Assembly (NCBI GenBank): GCA_023459055.1
Contig: JAEWVR010000025.1
Location: 302,256-366,255, forward strand
Origin: Fibrobacterota bacterium
GTDB taxonomy: Bacteria; Fibrobacterota; Chitinivibrionia; Chitinivibrionales; Chitinispirillaceae
Direction: 5' to 3'
Length of the DNA: 64,000 bases
Below the pieces are notes generated by a model. It ran no database searches, was not told the DNA's origin, and was given only the letters and a program-made list of their open reading frames with translations. Positions 55,501 through 63,844 of this stretch are shown in pieces. The translations under genes were made by a program, and so were the position numbers. Positions within the stretch are counted from its first letter, which is position 1. Every line of letters begins with the position of its first letter.

Positions 55501-56101
55501 TTGGTGATTCAAGAAGTGCCTGTTCACGACCTTTTTCCCAGGGTTTGTTTGCAATTCCGGTATATGCTGTTTTAAAGGAAGTGTATAAATCACGACTGTC
55601 AAGATCTCGCTCAAATTGAGCAATGTGCCCCAGTTTTCCATAATAACCGCAGGTTTCATCAAATACCTTTACAAAAACAGATAGCAGTGCATCAATTTGA
55701 GTTTTACTGATAACATCTGCTTTTTGATCGATGTTGAACAGGATACTTTTAGAAGGAATGATAGCAGCACGCTTTAAATCACCACGAAGAATTTCATTAT
55801 CTGTACATTTAGGAAGAAACAGGTCTAATGCTTTTGTACCATCAATTTCACGATTTTCAAGAAGGAGTGCAAGCATTTTAAGAAGATGCGATTTACCTGA
55901 CCCGAAAAAACCTGATATCCATACGCCGTTTGCACCTTCGTAATTGTTATATGCGTCAAGAAACCCCTCGAGCCTTTTTGCAACTTCATTAGTCAATACA
56001 TACTCTTCAATTTCGAGTCGCAGACTAGCATCGTCATCAGCTTTAATAACACCTTCTATCGGGCGGGAAACCGGCTTGGTAAAAAGATTCTTTAGTTGCA
56101 T
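52565..56101 (-). CDS. brxC: BREX P-loop ATPase BrxC
   Basis: An 1178-residue large ATPase. Walker A is FFGSGKSH at 65-72 in a GVWISGFFGSGKSHLLKM context, typical of BrxC/PglY. A region LNFFIDEVGQYIAEN provides the Walker B acidic residues. The long helical C-terminal part ends in a basic tail (KGKRIRI). BrxC assembles with other BREX proteins and is needed for host methylation and phage exclusion. It follows brxB by 14 bases and precedes pglX by 56. Confidence 0.93.
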   Translation of the reverse strand: MQLKNLFTKPVSRPIEGVIKADDDASLRLEIEEYVLTNEVAKRLEGFLDAYNNYEGANGVWISGFFGSGKSHLLKMLALLLENREIDGTKALDLFLPKCTDNEILRGDLKRAAIIPSKSILFNIDQKADVISKTQIDALLSVFVKVFDETCGYYGKLGHIAQFERDLDSRDLYTSFKTAYTGIANKPWEKGREQALLESPNIAKAYAEVTNTPESNAIGILDKYRSQYRVSIEDFAEKVKAFIDRQAPEFRLNFFIDEVGQYIAENVKLMTNLQTIAESLATKCRGRAWIVVTSQNDMSTMLGEMNKQQSNDFSKIMARFSTKMLLTSTNVAEVIQKRLLSKTDEGAELVSDLYHREVNNFGTLFRFTDGSREYKIYRDRDEFVRSYPFVPYQFDLFQSAIENLSRHNAFEGKHSSVGERSMLGVFQQVAIHISDYEIGQIATFDLMFEGIQTALKSQTQRSILAAQRQLNNDFAVKLLKALFLVKYVKEFKPTVRNICILMQDHFGQDIPALHKKVEESLNILELQTFIQRNGEHYEYLTDEEKDVEEEIKNTEVSATDVAAELEKIVFDAIIKNRKIRYDANGQDYTYSRKLDDRLHGREYELAIHVVSPFHENAGNGDLASMHSMGKDELLVLMAPNDRLVRDILMLKKTEKYIRQTVSITQQESIKRILSEKSLQNRERAIDLQKCVYSSLAKARLFVAGSEIDIPGEDAQIRICKGFYELITRVYPNLTMLRGITYTENDIATCLKQAQDGLFANDAPVIAESEQELLAYIQNNSRTGMRTTLKNCIERFERKPYGWYYPAILCTVAKLCARGKVEVRQDSNLLEGGDLERALKNSYGHANSIIDPQVDFTPAQIRGLKEFFEDFFDIPPKSSEAKALGKETVMALSSLIDDLIPFTAQRAQYPFLASLEQPVMKLKELSGKPYTWYLTDMLREEQQLLDMKEKIIDPVRKFMNGPLKELYDSARKFLTSQEPNFAYVDGDEHLQIATTLSEPECYKGNRMQQVKALLDSVQQKVSSHIEQEIQKTITTVESLKNRLHGMSEFTVLPSDKKEKVEKPFDDFIATIRRQRIIAVIRDYLRRFEDTEYQRLLSMLATLAQPEYTPVEPMGDTSTNETFKSVSAAPETAIEYINCRTLNIPFGKAWLADENDVSEYLEATRKLLLDEIKKGKRIRI

Positions 56102-56115
56102 CTGTATCCCTTTTG

Positions 56116-56724
56116 TTAAACTTCGTAGTGATAAATATTAAATGCCCTGTAATAACGGTCTTCGTTCAATCTGCCAAAAAGGTCAAGTGATGCGCCAAAT
56201 TCAAGTGAATGGGAGTAATTGCCAGGGAAAAACATAATTGTCGGCTTTTCCTTGGCAACTTTTTGAAGGTTATTAAGAACATTATGAGAACGGATATAGG
56301 GAAAAACTTCACCAACACCACCAATAAACATTACTTCGAACTCTGAACCTGCAATCTTTGCAGCAATTGCTGGCACCAGGTGTGTTTCAGGATCAAGTAT
56401 TCCCTGTAAAAGCTCTTTAAGCTCTTCTTTGGGAATTGCTGATTCCATAGAGACTATTTGTTCCCATATTCCACGTTCTTTGATTAAGTCAAGTGAAAGG
56501 TCATACAGGTTAATTTCCAATATATGTATTCCCTCAGTATTCAGCCGGTTTGCAAGCTGCTTTTGAAGCCTTTCCATTGCAACGGCTTCTTCCGGCTTGA
56601 ACGGGCAGATAAAGAAGGGTACTTCATTGCCGAGTCCCTGTTTGTTTAAAAAACGTTTACTTGAAATAATTTCATAGAGAAGGTGAAATCGTTCCTGTGT
56701 TGTTGTTAATCCTTCAGCAGCCAT
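56116..56724 (-). CDS. brxB: BREX protein BrxB (DUF1788)
   Basis: A 202-residue soluble protein matching DUF1788: RFHLLYEIISSKRFLN, GLGNEVPFFICPFKPEEAVAME, ILEINLYDLSLDLIKERG, and LEFGASLDLFGRLNEDRYYRAF near the end. Its role in BREX is structural or regulatory and not well defined. The start ATG overlaps the brxA stop by 11 bases, showing coupled translation. It precedes brxC by 14 bases. Confidence 0.9.
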   Translation of the reverse strand: MAAEGLTTTQERFHLLYEIISSKRFLNKQGLGNEVPFFICPFKPEEAVAMERLQKQLANRLNTEGIHILEINLYDLSLDLIKERGIWEQIVSMESAIPKEELKELLQGILDPETHLVPAIAAKIAGSEFEVMFIGGVGEVFPYIRSHNVLNNLQKVAKEKPTIMFFPGNYSHSLEFGASLDLFGRLNEDRYYRAFNIYHYEV

Positions 56725-57334
56725 GTAAGCACCTCACAATTTCAGTGTTACTTACAGGAAAGACATTTAAGCAATTGTAATCTGCCTGTGAGATTGTATC
56801 AAGAAATTGACTTGTAAAGATAGGCGGAACAATAGTGTTATCTTCCGTCAAGAGACCTGCTTCGCGAAGCATTTTAAAAACGACCTGGCGCAATTTGGCT
56901 CTTGTTGAAATGGAAAGAGATTCGATTTCATTATGCCATTCTGATTTACGATTAAAGAATATATCAAAGTCTGAATAGTGTAAGCTAAAATTCATATTTA
57001 CAAAGTGTTCATGAACTACTTCTGCTGCAAAATCAGCAATAAATGTATACCTGCGACATATTGCCAGCCACAATAGATACCCTTGCTCCTGGGTTGTACC
57101 ATGAATGAGCAGATTGAGTTCATGCTCGTTAAGTTTTTTTAACCGTGAGCAAATTTCCCGACACACCCGTTTTGCAGTATTTTGAGTTCTGGATTGAAGT
57201 ATGTTTTGTGAAAGTACGGTATCACTTAAAGTAATCCAGTCATTGTAAACAAGGTATAGCTCTGCCAGGGCCACAGATTCCCTGTGAAACAATGCCCCTG
57301 TAGTGAACGACATCGTATACTTCTCAAATTTCAT
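56714..57334 (-). CDS. brxA: BREX protein BrxA (DUF1819)
   Basis: A 206-residue protein, the first gene of the BREX operon. It matches DUF1819: SFTTGALFHRESVALAELYL, LRQVVFKMLREAGLLTED, and a conserved helix region with RYTFIADFAAEVVHEHF. Members are small DNA-binding proteins with winged-helix character. Upstream is a promoter-like pair at 57363-57392, and AAGGA at 57347-57351, slightly far from the ATG. Confidence 0.9.
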   Translation of the reverse strand: MKFEKYTMSFTTGALFHRESVALAELYLVYNDWITLSDTVLSQNILQSRTQNTAKRVCREICSRLKKLNEHELNLLIHGTTQEQGYLLWLAICRRYTFIADFAAEVVHEHFVNMNFSLHYSDFDIFFNRKSEWHNEIESLSISTRAKLRQVVFKMLREAGLLTEDNTIVPPIFTSQFLDTISQADYNCLNVFPVSNTEIVRCLHGC

Positions 57335-57362
57335 TACCGGCTAAATTCCTTGTTGTCGCCTT

Positions 57363-57392
57363 AAAATACCGAAGAGTCCTAAGCATTTTCAA
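57363..57392 (-). promoter_or_regulatory. Candidate BREX operon promoter
   Basis: On the minus strand TTGAAA (57387-57392) and TATTTT (57363-57368) are separated by 18 bases, upstream of the brxA ATG at 57334. This is pattern matching only. Confidence 0.3.
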
Positions 57393-57848
57393 AATAGCTC
57401 TATAGGGCACTAATGGTTGTTCATAATATATATAATCAATGGCTTTTTATAAACCAAGCTACACTTTTTTAAAAGTTGCTAACCATTGCAGGCGCAAAGT
57501 CTTTAGCTAAATTTAAAGCATCTGGTTGTATTGGCTTAAAATAGTTAAAAAATGGGTCCAAAATGAACTGTTTTTGGTTTTAAAATGACGAATTAGAGGA
57601 GGAATCTTTTTTAATTGGATTAGTTTGCCCAATAAGTACAGATACTTCATTTTAGATCGCTATCAAACTGTATTTCTCTTTTTAAAATAACGACTTACAG
57701 TATTTGTTTCAGACTAGGACCATAGCGTAAATTCCGCCCTTCATGAGAATTTATTACTGCATTAAACATACAGGCTCGTGTGTGTTGGGAACAAATAAAT
57801 ATGCAATATATACTTTAAGCTGGAAATTGAATTACTTCATATTACATT

Positions 57849-57873
57849 TCAAGACAGAATGCATCTGTCTTGA
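57849..57873 (-). terminator. Perfect hairpin downstream of CBASS operon
   Basis: A 9-bp stem (TCAAGACAG / CTGTCTTGA) with a 7-base loop lies 81 bases after the last CBASS gene. No T-run follows, so it is either a weak terminator or an operator in the intergenic region. Confidence 0.45.
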
Positions 57874-57953
57874 GTTTTGCGCTGCTTTATTTTTATACAG
57901 TCAAAAAAATTCAATTTGAGCCAAATTTATCTCAGTATTTTTAATACATGTTA

Positions 57954-58526
57954 CTAACCTGCTGAATATCCGCATATTTTCTCAGCTGCACGAAACCTTT
58001 GGTACTCATACTGTGACCGCTGAGCAAACATGACAGAAATTGTGCAATAGATCAAACCATACATGCCATCAATGCCCGGATTCTTAGAGTAAGTAAGCGC
58101 TATAACGGTTGATGTGGCGGTTGCAATAAACAATAACGTACAGATGATTAGTGACACGTAAAAAAACATTTTACCAACAATAAACATTTTTCTATTTTTT
58201 ATTGTAAACCATTCGCCTGTTGAAATAATAAATTCATGAGCCATAGAATACCACTTCGTTAGAAGTTCTGTTTCTTTGGCGTTTACAATAAGCTTAACTA
58301 CATTCGCCGGAACATTGGTAATTTGCGAATACTTTTTATAGACAAATGAAATCCTTTTTTCATCTCCATTTGCAACTTCGGTAAGCAGGTTAAGGTATTC
58401 ATTGTCATTTACTACAGGATATTTTTTAAATAAATGTTTACCAAGTAAACCCGGTAATGCAGTAATACTCATAATAGCACCAGTTACCAAAGGTACCGTT
58501 TTTAGAAACTCAATTAAATTAACCAT
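57954..58526 (-). CDS. Small membrane protein, candidate second CBASS effector
   Basis: A 190-residue protein starting at ATG 58526, after a perfect AGGAGG; the longer frame is rejected. Hydrophobic segments lie at ~9-27 (VPLVTGAIMSITALPGLL), ~113-138 (FFYVSLIICTLLFIATATS) and ~145-163, with a helical soluble region between the first and second. This resembles small 2TM/SLATT-like effectors that permeabilise membranes in CD-NTase systems, but I do not recognise a named family. It is the fourth gene of the CBASS operon, 59 bases after the E2-like gene. Alternatively it could be an accessory or immunity-like protein. Confidence 0.6.
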   Translation of the reverse strand: MVNLIEFLKTVPLVTGAIMSITALPGLLGKHLFKKYPVVNDNEYLNLLTEVANGDEKRISFVYKKYSQITNVPANVVKLIVNAKETELLTKWYSMAHEFIISTGEWFTIKNRKMFIVGKMFFYVSLIICTLLFIATATSTVIALTYSKNPGIDGMYGLIYCTISVMFAQRSQYEYQRFRAAEKICGYSAG

Positions 58527-58585
58527 AAATCCTCCTGAAATAATGTTGTGAAATGAAGTATTATTGACTAAGTGAATAATAATAC

Positions 58586-59263
58586 TCACTTGTTCGTACA
58601 AAGCTCATAGTAATGCATTCTAAACCATGCCCGCGAAGCTGTTTTTCGAAAAAGATTAACATGATGATGTACTTTACAATAACCGAATCTATATCCGCAT
58701 CCACAAAGGCACTTCTGTTTATTGGCGATTCTCTTTTTCATGCTTAAAAATTTTACTGCATTGTATACCTGTTCTTTACTTTGCAGATTAAATAATTCCA
58801 TATAATCGGTATATAACCCAGCGTTTCCGTGTTCAAGTTCGCCAATAACAAATGCACCACCTTGTTGAAGTTTAATTGAACAGGAGTAAAGGTGCGGTAT
58901 TATGCACATTTCAGTAAATTCAGTTAATGACGGATATTTACTCACCATATTCAACAACCTGATTGGTGAACCCAGACATAATGAATTATCGGAATAAATA
59001 TGAAAATCATTTTTTTTGGGTATTCTATTTTCAAGTTCATAGACAACTGGTATGGATTTTTCTTTGTGAAAATCAATTTTGATTCTGATTTTGTAACGAT
59101 CATATAACGGCTCATTTTTCTCATAAACGCAATTAAACTCCAAATATCCCTCAATTATAAGTACCTCATCAGCCGTAGGTCGAATTGACATTAATGGATA
59201 CTTTTTTAAAAAAGCATCTATTCCAAACCTCGTATAGTTATTTATTAATGAGTGCATAACCAT
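58586..59263 (-). CDS. E2-like protein with C-terminal SEC-C-like zinc motif (CBASS Cap2-type)
   Basis: A 225-residue protein. A ubiquitin-conjugating-like core spans ~1-130; the catalytic region is FHIYSDNSLCLGSP with Cys96 and His88, matching the H..LCL pattern of bacterial E2 domains in CBASS. No E1 or JAB gene is present, as in the short type II systems where the E2 alone attaches the CD-NTase to targets. The C-terminus has CLCGCGYRFGYCKVHH (~182-197), close to a SEC-C zinc motif. The ATG overlaps the CD-NTase stop by 19 bases. The E2 assignment rests on motif reading and context. Confidence 0.72.
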   Translation of the reverse strand: MVMHSLINNYTRFGIDAFLKKYPLMSIRPTADEVLIIEGYLEFNCVYEKNEPLYDRYKIRIKIDFHKEKSIPVVYELENRIPKKNDFHIYSDNSLCLGSPIRLLNMVSKYPSLTEFTEMCIIPHLYSCSIKLQQGGAFVIGELEHGNAGLYTDYMELFNLQSKEQVYNAVKFLSMKKRIANKQKCLCGCGYRFGYCKVHHHVNLFRKTASRAWFRMHYYELCTNK

Positions 59264-60441
59264 GGTTTTGAGTATTCTGCTTTATTGTTAATCTTTATTG
59301 TAGTTGGCTGCAAAAGCATTGCAGTTGTACTACCTGTAATTTCAGCAATTGTATCCGGCTTAAAAAAAACATTGTATCTTGACTCTAGTATCGCCTGCAT
59401 ATTATTTACATTTGTATCAGTACAAATGGATTCAAAATCAATCTGAGCCTGCTTCAACCATGACCAGAAGTTTTTCTCAAGTTGTAATTTTTTGCCTTCA
59501 GATGTATTCCATTTATCAGCAAAATCTTCAGATGGGTTCGTAGGATTCGGCACACGAGGTTCTGTTGGATTAACATAATTTCCCATATTAGTAAGTATTC
59601 CATTGAGTGCAGAGTATAGATCCTGCTGCCCTTCGTATGCTTCTGCCGCTAGTGTGGTGATAATTATTGAAATCGGTTTACAATTCTCTAATCCAACACA
59701 CCATTGATCTCGATGACGTTTAAGGAATTGTATACTTCGCTGCAATGGTGTTTTTCTTTTGTATATTGGCAAATTGTCTACTTTAGCATCCTCAACAATT
59801 CTACCTTCATTTAGTGTATTTTTCATTTTCATCTGAAACCAATATGAGTATCCTTCCGGGTTGCTTATTTCCCAATCATCGCTGATTTCTTTATATTGAG
59901 GCATTCTGTCATCGGTAATAGCCATTGACATTTTAACTATTTCCGAGGCTACAGCAATACTTTCACCGGACCTTTGTAGTGCTTCAAAGATCAGGTTTCT
60001 TCCTATTTCTGTTTCTGGAATTCCTGGTACAATATCCATATGAAAACTTAATTCATCTTTATATGCAAGCCTCCAACAACGGTGTTTTTCTATACATGGA
60101 GACTGTATCTGGCGTGCGATTCTGTATAATTCCAATTCTGCTCCGACTAAACTTTTAAGTTGGAATTGTGTATAGGTGGATTTAGTAATTCCTTTTCTTA
60201 ATTTACAGGCAATATCAAGATCATATTCTTCATTTTCATTGATCGGTTTTATAGCTGTGCCTAAACTAAATGAACCTTGTGGGAAAATATGTGGATCGAA
60301 ATCTTTACTTTTTGATTCTGACCTGTTGAGCCATTCACTTACATCTGAGTATCGTTTGACAGTTTTTTCATATGCGGAATCAGGCAATTCAACGACTTCT
60401 AATATTCGCTTTAAAATTTCATTTCTTTTCTGTAAATCCAT
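59245..60441 (-). CDS. CD-NTase (cGAS/DncV-like nucleotidyltransferase) of CBASS
   Basis: A 398-residue protein from ATG 60441, six bases after AGAGGA; an upstream ATG adds five residues. The polymerase-beta fold signature is complete: GSFSLGT at 56-62, DLD at 74-76 (EYDLDIAC) and the third acidic residue Asp136 (FHMDIVPG). On phage infection such enzymes make a cyclic di- or trinucleotide that activates effectors. Clade is uncertain; pairing with Cap5 and a lone E2 suggests a CdnG-like enzyme making cGAMP-type signals (inference). The gene is 15 bases after cap5 and overlaps the E2 gene. Confidence 0.88.
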   Translation of the reverse strand: MDLQKRNEILKRILEVVELPDSAYEKTVKRYSDVSEWLNRSESKSKDFDPHIFPQGSFSLGTAIKPINENEEYDLDIACKLRKGITKSTYTQFQLKSLVGAELELYRIARQIQSPCIEKHRCWRLAYKDELSFHMDIVPGIPETEIGRNLIFEALQRSGESIAVASEIVKMSMAITDDRMPQYKEISDDWEISNPEGYSYWFQMKMKNTLNEGRIVEDAKVDNLPIYKRKTPLQRSIQFLKRHRDQWCVGLENCKPISIIITTLAAEAYEGQQDLYSALNGILTNMGNYVNPTEPRVPNPTNPSEDFADKWNTSEGKKLQLEKNFWSWLKQAQIDFESICTDTNVNNMQAILESRYNVFFKPDTIAEITGSTTAMLLQPTTIKINNKAEYSKPWLCTH

Positions 60442-60456
60442 AATAATCCTCTGCAT

Positions 60457-61602
60457 TTAAATTTTTGTACAATAGACAAATTGTTTTTTAGTTTCTTTTT
60501 CAACTTTATCATAAAGTAACATTGGCAGATTTGCTTTGGGCATAGCAGCTCGCCCAGCCATAATTGCGCAAGAATTAGGCATTACCGGAAACAGATGTAT
60601 TTCGGCGTCGCTTCCGTATATGCATTTAATTTCGTCATAGACAACCCCAACAATTTTGTAAAAATCATTTAATGATTCCCGACATTGAATCAGATTTACA
60701 TTTGGCTCAGACACTGTAATTTTCCACATATCGTATTGAGTTGTCTTGAGAGCCGCTGCGATTTCAGAATCTAAAATTTGCGAACTCAATGCGAAGAGAA
60801 GCGCAATCTTGCCATATCGGGTGGTAGGTTTTATAACCTGATAAGTTATACTCTGCGGCGTTGATTCTGGCCATCCCCATGTTTGTTCAGGAATTCTATG
60901 CCGTTGATATATATCTGCTGGTATAATATTTCCAAATAATTTACCTATTACAAAAAGAAATGGTTGCGTTCCCAATCCAAATAGTGAGACATGTGTTATG
61001 CTACCGTCTTCAATCCGTTCTTTTACCTTTCTGTTAAAATCTTTTTCAAGCTGCTTAATGTGCGTTGCATACGTCTCCGGAGAAAAATCTTCCTCATTGG
61101 TTTTTATTGATAAATCGATCGGTTGATCATCAGCAGGGTATCTGGAAGGAAACATTGCTTCAAAAAAATCCGCCTTATCCCAGTTCGGCACATATTTTCC
61201 TATTGGTGAACTAAATAGGATAACATGGCTTCTGAGCTCAGGATTGATTCCAGTAACAATAACAATTCGTTTCTCATGTGCGACTTTCCATTCCTGAAGC
61301 TGTTTGGCAGAGTATTTAACTCCTGATTTGTCATGATCTATTACCAGATGGCATTCATGACACATCAACATGAGGTTTTCACAAGAATTAATATCCTTAC
61401 CTTTTAGAGGACAATTTCCACGAGGACCTTCTGGCGAAAAAGAGTAAATATGTGCTTTTTGGGCAATATTTATAGGCTCCTGAGTAAGTGATGATTTATA
61501 CAATAATTTATTACAACCATTAAATTCACAACGCCCTCCAGCTTTCACCCAAAGATCTCTTTCAACATCTTTCCGAATTGATCTCGTTATTTCAATGATC
61601 AC
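60457..61602 (-). CDS. cap5: CBASS effector Cap5: HNH endonuclease with SAVED domain
   Basis: About 381 residues from a GTG at 61602 preceded by AAAGGA; the longer TTG-started frame has no such site. The N-terminal HNH nuclease has GGRCEFNGCNKLLY (Cys25, Cys30), KAHIYSFSPEGPRG (His51), and NLMLMCHECHLVIDHD (Asn76, Cys81, Cys84, His90). The SAVED domain (~190-381) has ITHVSLFGLGTQPFLFVIGK, and EIHLFPVMPNSCAIMAGRA near the end, the ligand-binding signature. On binding the cyclic nucleotide it degrades DNA and kills the infected cell. First gene of the CBASS operon. Confidence 0.92.
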   Translation of the reverse strand: MIIEITRSIRKDVERDLWVKAGGRCEFNGCNKLLYKSSLTQEPINIAQKAHIYSFSPEGPRGNCPLKGKDINSCENLMLMCHECHLVIDHDKSGVKYSAKQLQEWKVAHEKRIVIVTGINPELRSHVILFSSPIGKYVPNWDKADFFEAMFPSRYPADDQPIDLSIKTNEEDFSPETYATHIKQLEKDFNRKVKERIEDGSITHVSLFGLGTQPFLFVIGKLFGNIIPADIYQRHRIPEQTWGWPESTPQSITYQVIKPTTRYGKIALLFALSSQILDSEIAAALKTTQYDMWKITVSEPNVNLIQCRESLNDFYKIVGVVYDEIKCIYGSDAEIHLFPVMPNSCAIMAGRAAMPKANLPMLLYDKVEKETKKQFVYCTKI

Positions 61603-61716
61603 CTTTAATGTCCTTTCATGAAATATCTGCAAAACATATCCACAAATTTGAACATTAATAATATCGGGAATGAGAGCTTTAAAACATGAGGGTGAGAGGA
61701 AAAAAAAATATTTTTT

Positions 61717-62682
61717 TTAATATTTTTCTAACGTAGCCTGTAGGATCTTTTTAATAGAATCTCTAAGTTCTTGAGGTTCAATAAATTCAGCGTATTGACC
61801 CCAACGCATTACATCTCTGATAAGTTCCCGGTCATCATTATATGGAATTCTTACCGTTAATACTCCTGCATTTTGGTCATATTCCATAGTCTGCTTTTTA
61901 TGCCATTTTTCTTTTGATACAATTTTGGCTGCAAAATCGTAAAATTTTATTACTGCCACTTTATTCGCCTTACCAGAAAAAATTCCATAAGAATCCGCAA
62001 AAAATTCATCCTGCATTTTTTTTGATACTGACTCAGAGGAATAATTTGTTATTTTAGCAGTCTTAATTCGACTTAATTCAAATTGACGTAACTCATTATA
62101 ATTATGGCAATAACCATCCATGTACCAATTATCCCGATACCTGACAAGGCGTATAGGTGACACAATTCTTTGAGATGCTGGTTTAAGTGCCCCTTCATAT
62201 ACGATGTCTATTCGTTTACTCCTTATAACGCCCTCGACAGCGACTCTAAACGCTACATCATTTGGTTTTCTGTATGCCATCGGTATAATCTTAATAACCT
62301 GTGCCCACTTTTCAGGTGATAAACTTGCACTTTCAGCAGTCTTTGCAATTCGTTCTTTTATCTGTGTAAGTTTATCATATAATAAACCATCAGGGACTTC
62401 TGATAAAATCTGATGTATTGCAAATAGCGAACCTAATTCATCACCAGAAAACCAGATTCCAGGCAGCTCGAACTTCTCTCCATCTTCATATTCATATTTG
62501 TACCCTTTATATTTTTTATTAAAATTAAGGGGTGCGCCATAAATATCTCTAAGTTCCCTGATTGTTTTTTCCAGTGTAGAATCAGAGCAGTCAAGTTTTT
62601 CAAGAAGTTCTTTTGTGGGAATATAGGAACGGGCAGATTTTAATATATTGTGAAGTTTATACAATTTATCAAGTGTCTTCAT
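61717..62682 (-). CDS. WYL-domain transcriptional regulator upstream of CBASS
   Basis: A 321-residue protein from ATG 62682, with GGA six bases upstream; the longer frame adds 14 residues. The N-terminal winged helix (LYKLHNILKSARSYIPTKELLEKLDCSDSTLEKTIREL) is DeoR/YafY-like. The WYL domain has FRVAVEGVIRSKRIDIVY, RIVSPIRLVRYRDNWYMDGYC and FELSRI; a WCX region follows (IRDVMRWGQYAEFIEP). WYL proteins bind nucleic acids or nucleotides and regulate defence; CapW represses CBASS and BrxR represses BREX. Position suggests control of CBASS. The 115 bases to cap5 contain A/T runs that may end its transcript. Confidence 0.85.
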   Translation of the reverse strand: MKTLDKLYKLHNILKSARSYIPTKELLEKLDCSDSTLEKTIRELRDIYGAPLNFNKKYKGYKYEYEDGEKFELPGIWFSGDELGSLFAIHQILSEVPDGLLYDKLTQIKERIAKTAESASLSPEKWAQVIKIIPMAYRKPNDVAFRVAVEGVIRSKRIDIVYEGALKPASQRIVSPIRLVRYRDNWYMDGYCHNYNELRQFELSRIKTAKITNYSSESVSKKMQDEFFADSYGIFSGKANKVAVIKFYDFAAKIVSKEKWHKKQTMEYDQNAGVLTVRIPYNDDRELIRDVMRWGQYAEFIEPQELRDSIKKILQATLEKY

Positions 62683-62800
62683 GGTATATCCATTCATCAA
62701 TTGTTTGTAATATTGTTCGATCAATTGAAAGTACGTTTCTTATCTTGAAAATAAACTTTTTTTACGTATCAGTTGTCCCCTCTCACAATTTATAATTGAA

Positions 62801-63631
62801 TCACATTTTATCAATTATCTCATCACGCAACGATTTCAAATGTAAAAACATATCATAATCGTTTTTATCTTCACACTGCAACTTCTTATTAAGTTCTTTT
62901 TTATCCCAATTCAGAAATGGATTGGTTGCTTTCTCTTCTTGTAATAAAACAGGAACCGTCGGTAATCCTTTTCCCAATCTGTTGCACCCCTCAGCATAAC
63001 GTTTCTCAACCGTCACATTTTTAGAATCGATTGTTCGTCCGATGTGCATAGTTTTTTTGAAATACTCATGCCCATAAAAAAGGGCAGTTTGTTCCGGTAG
63101 CGTTCGTATCTTTTGCAGTGTTGTAAACATATAATATGGATCAGCATCACCAATGCTTCCATAACTGCACGAAAAGAGTATATCCCCTGTAAATAATACT
63201 CCAATTGATGCAACATACCAGGAAATATTATTATGTACAGTAGCAAGAGGTAAACCGGATGCATAATGTCCCGGTGTTGACAATGCTTCAATAAATGTTG
63301 ATCCGAGATCCACCCTGAAACCATCCTTAACAGGAACATGTTTTACAGGTAGCGTTGCGTTCTCTGCTGCATAGACCGGCACTTTATATTTTTGAACGAC
63401 TTTCCCGACATCGTTGACATGATCCATATGATCATGTGTAACCAGTATACCCTTTACCGTAAGCGCCCGGTCTGATATCACTTTGTCAATAGGTGTAAAC
63501 GATGAAGGGTCAATAATCAAGGCCTCGTTATGGTGCTCAATAACATATGAATAATTATCCCGTAATGTTGGAATAATTATTATTTTAGATACATGATCAC
63601 GGGAAATGTATTCTGTCGTACTTGTACCCAT
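62801..63631 (-). CDS. Metallo-beta-lactamase-fold hydrolase, glyoxalase II-like
   Basis: A 276-residue protein from ATG 63631, eight bases after AAGGA; a longer frame is rejected. The metal-binding THDHMDHVNDVG (H-x-H-x-D-H), the TPGHYASGLPL His, VLFTGDILF and FYGHEYFKK match hydroxyacylglutathione hydrolase/glyoxalase II. It would hydrolyse a thioester such as S-lactoylglutathione or a related thiol ester in the cytoplasm. It lies upstream of and on the same strand as the defence island, with 118 bases before the WYL regulator, and probably marks its edge. Confidence 0.82.
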   Translation of the reverse strand: MGTSTTEYISRDHVSKIIIIPTLRDNYSYVIEHHNEALIIDPSSFTPIDKVISDRALTVKGILVTHDHMDHVNDVGKVVQKYKVPVYAAENATLPVKHVPVKDGFRVDLGSTFIEALSTPGHYASGLPLATVHNNISWYVASIGVLFTGDILFSCSYGSIGDADPYYMFTTLQKIRTLPEQTALFYGHEYFKKTMHIGRTIDSKNVTVEKRYAEGCNRLGKGLPTVPVLLQEEKATNPFLNWDKKELNKKLQCEDKNDYDMFLHLKSLRDEIIDKM

Positions 63632-63844
63632 ACGAGAATTTCCTTTTATGTTTGCTATAGCATGAAAAAACTTCCACACAACTCTAACTATACTAAACTG
63701 GAGAGACACCAAATTCACCCCAATTCACCCAGATCCCGTAAAGCATCATCAGCAATCGACCAGATAAATGTCGATTGACTAATTAAGATGTTTTTTGCAA
63801 CAATTATGTCCAATGTTGATTTGCCTCCTTCAACAAATATGTAA

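Larger units (their letters stand above)
57335..57953. other. Intergenic region between CBASS and BREX operons
   Basis: A 619-base AT-rich region with no convincing gene on either strand. It contains a promoter-like pair for brxA and a perfect inverted repeat near the CBASS end. A GAGGAGG on the plus strand near 57597 is not followed by a usable start. Confidence 0.5.
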
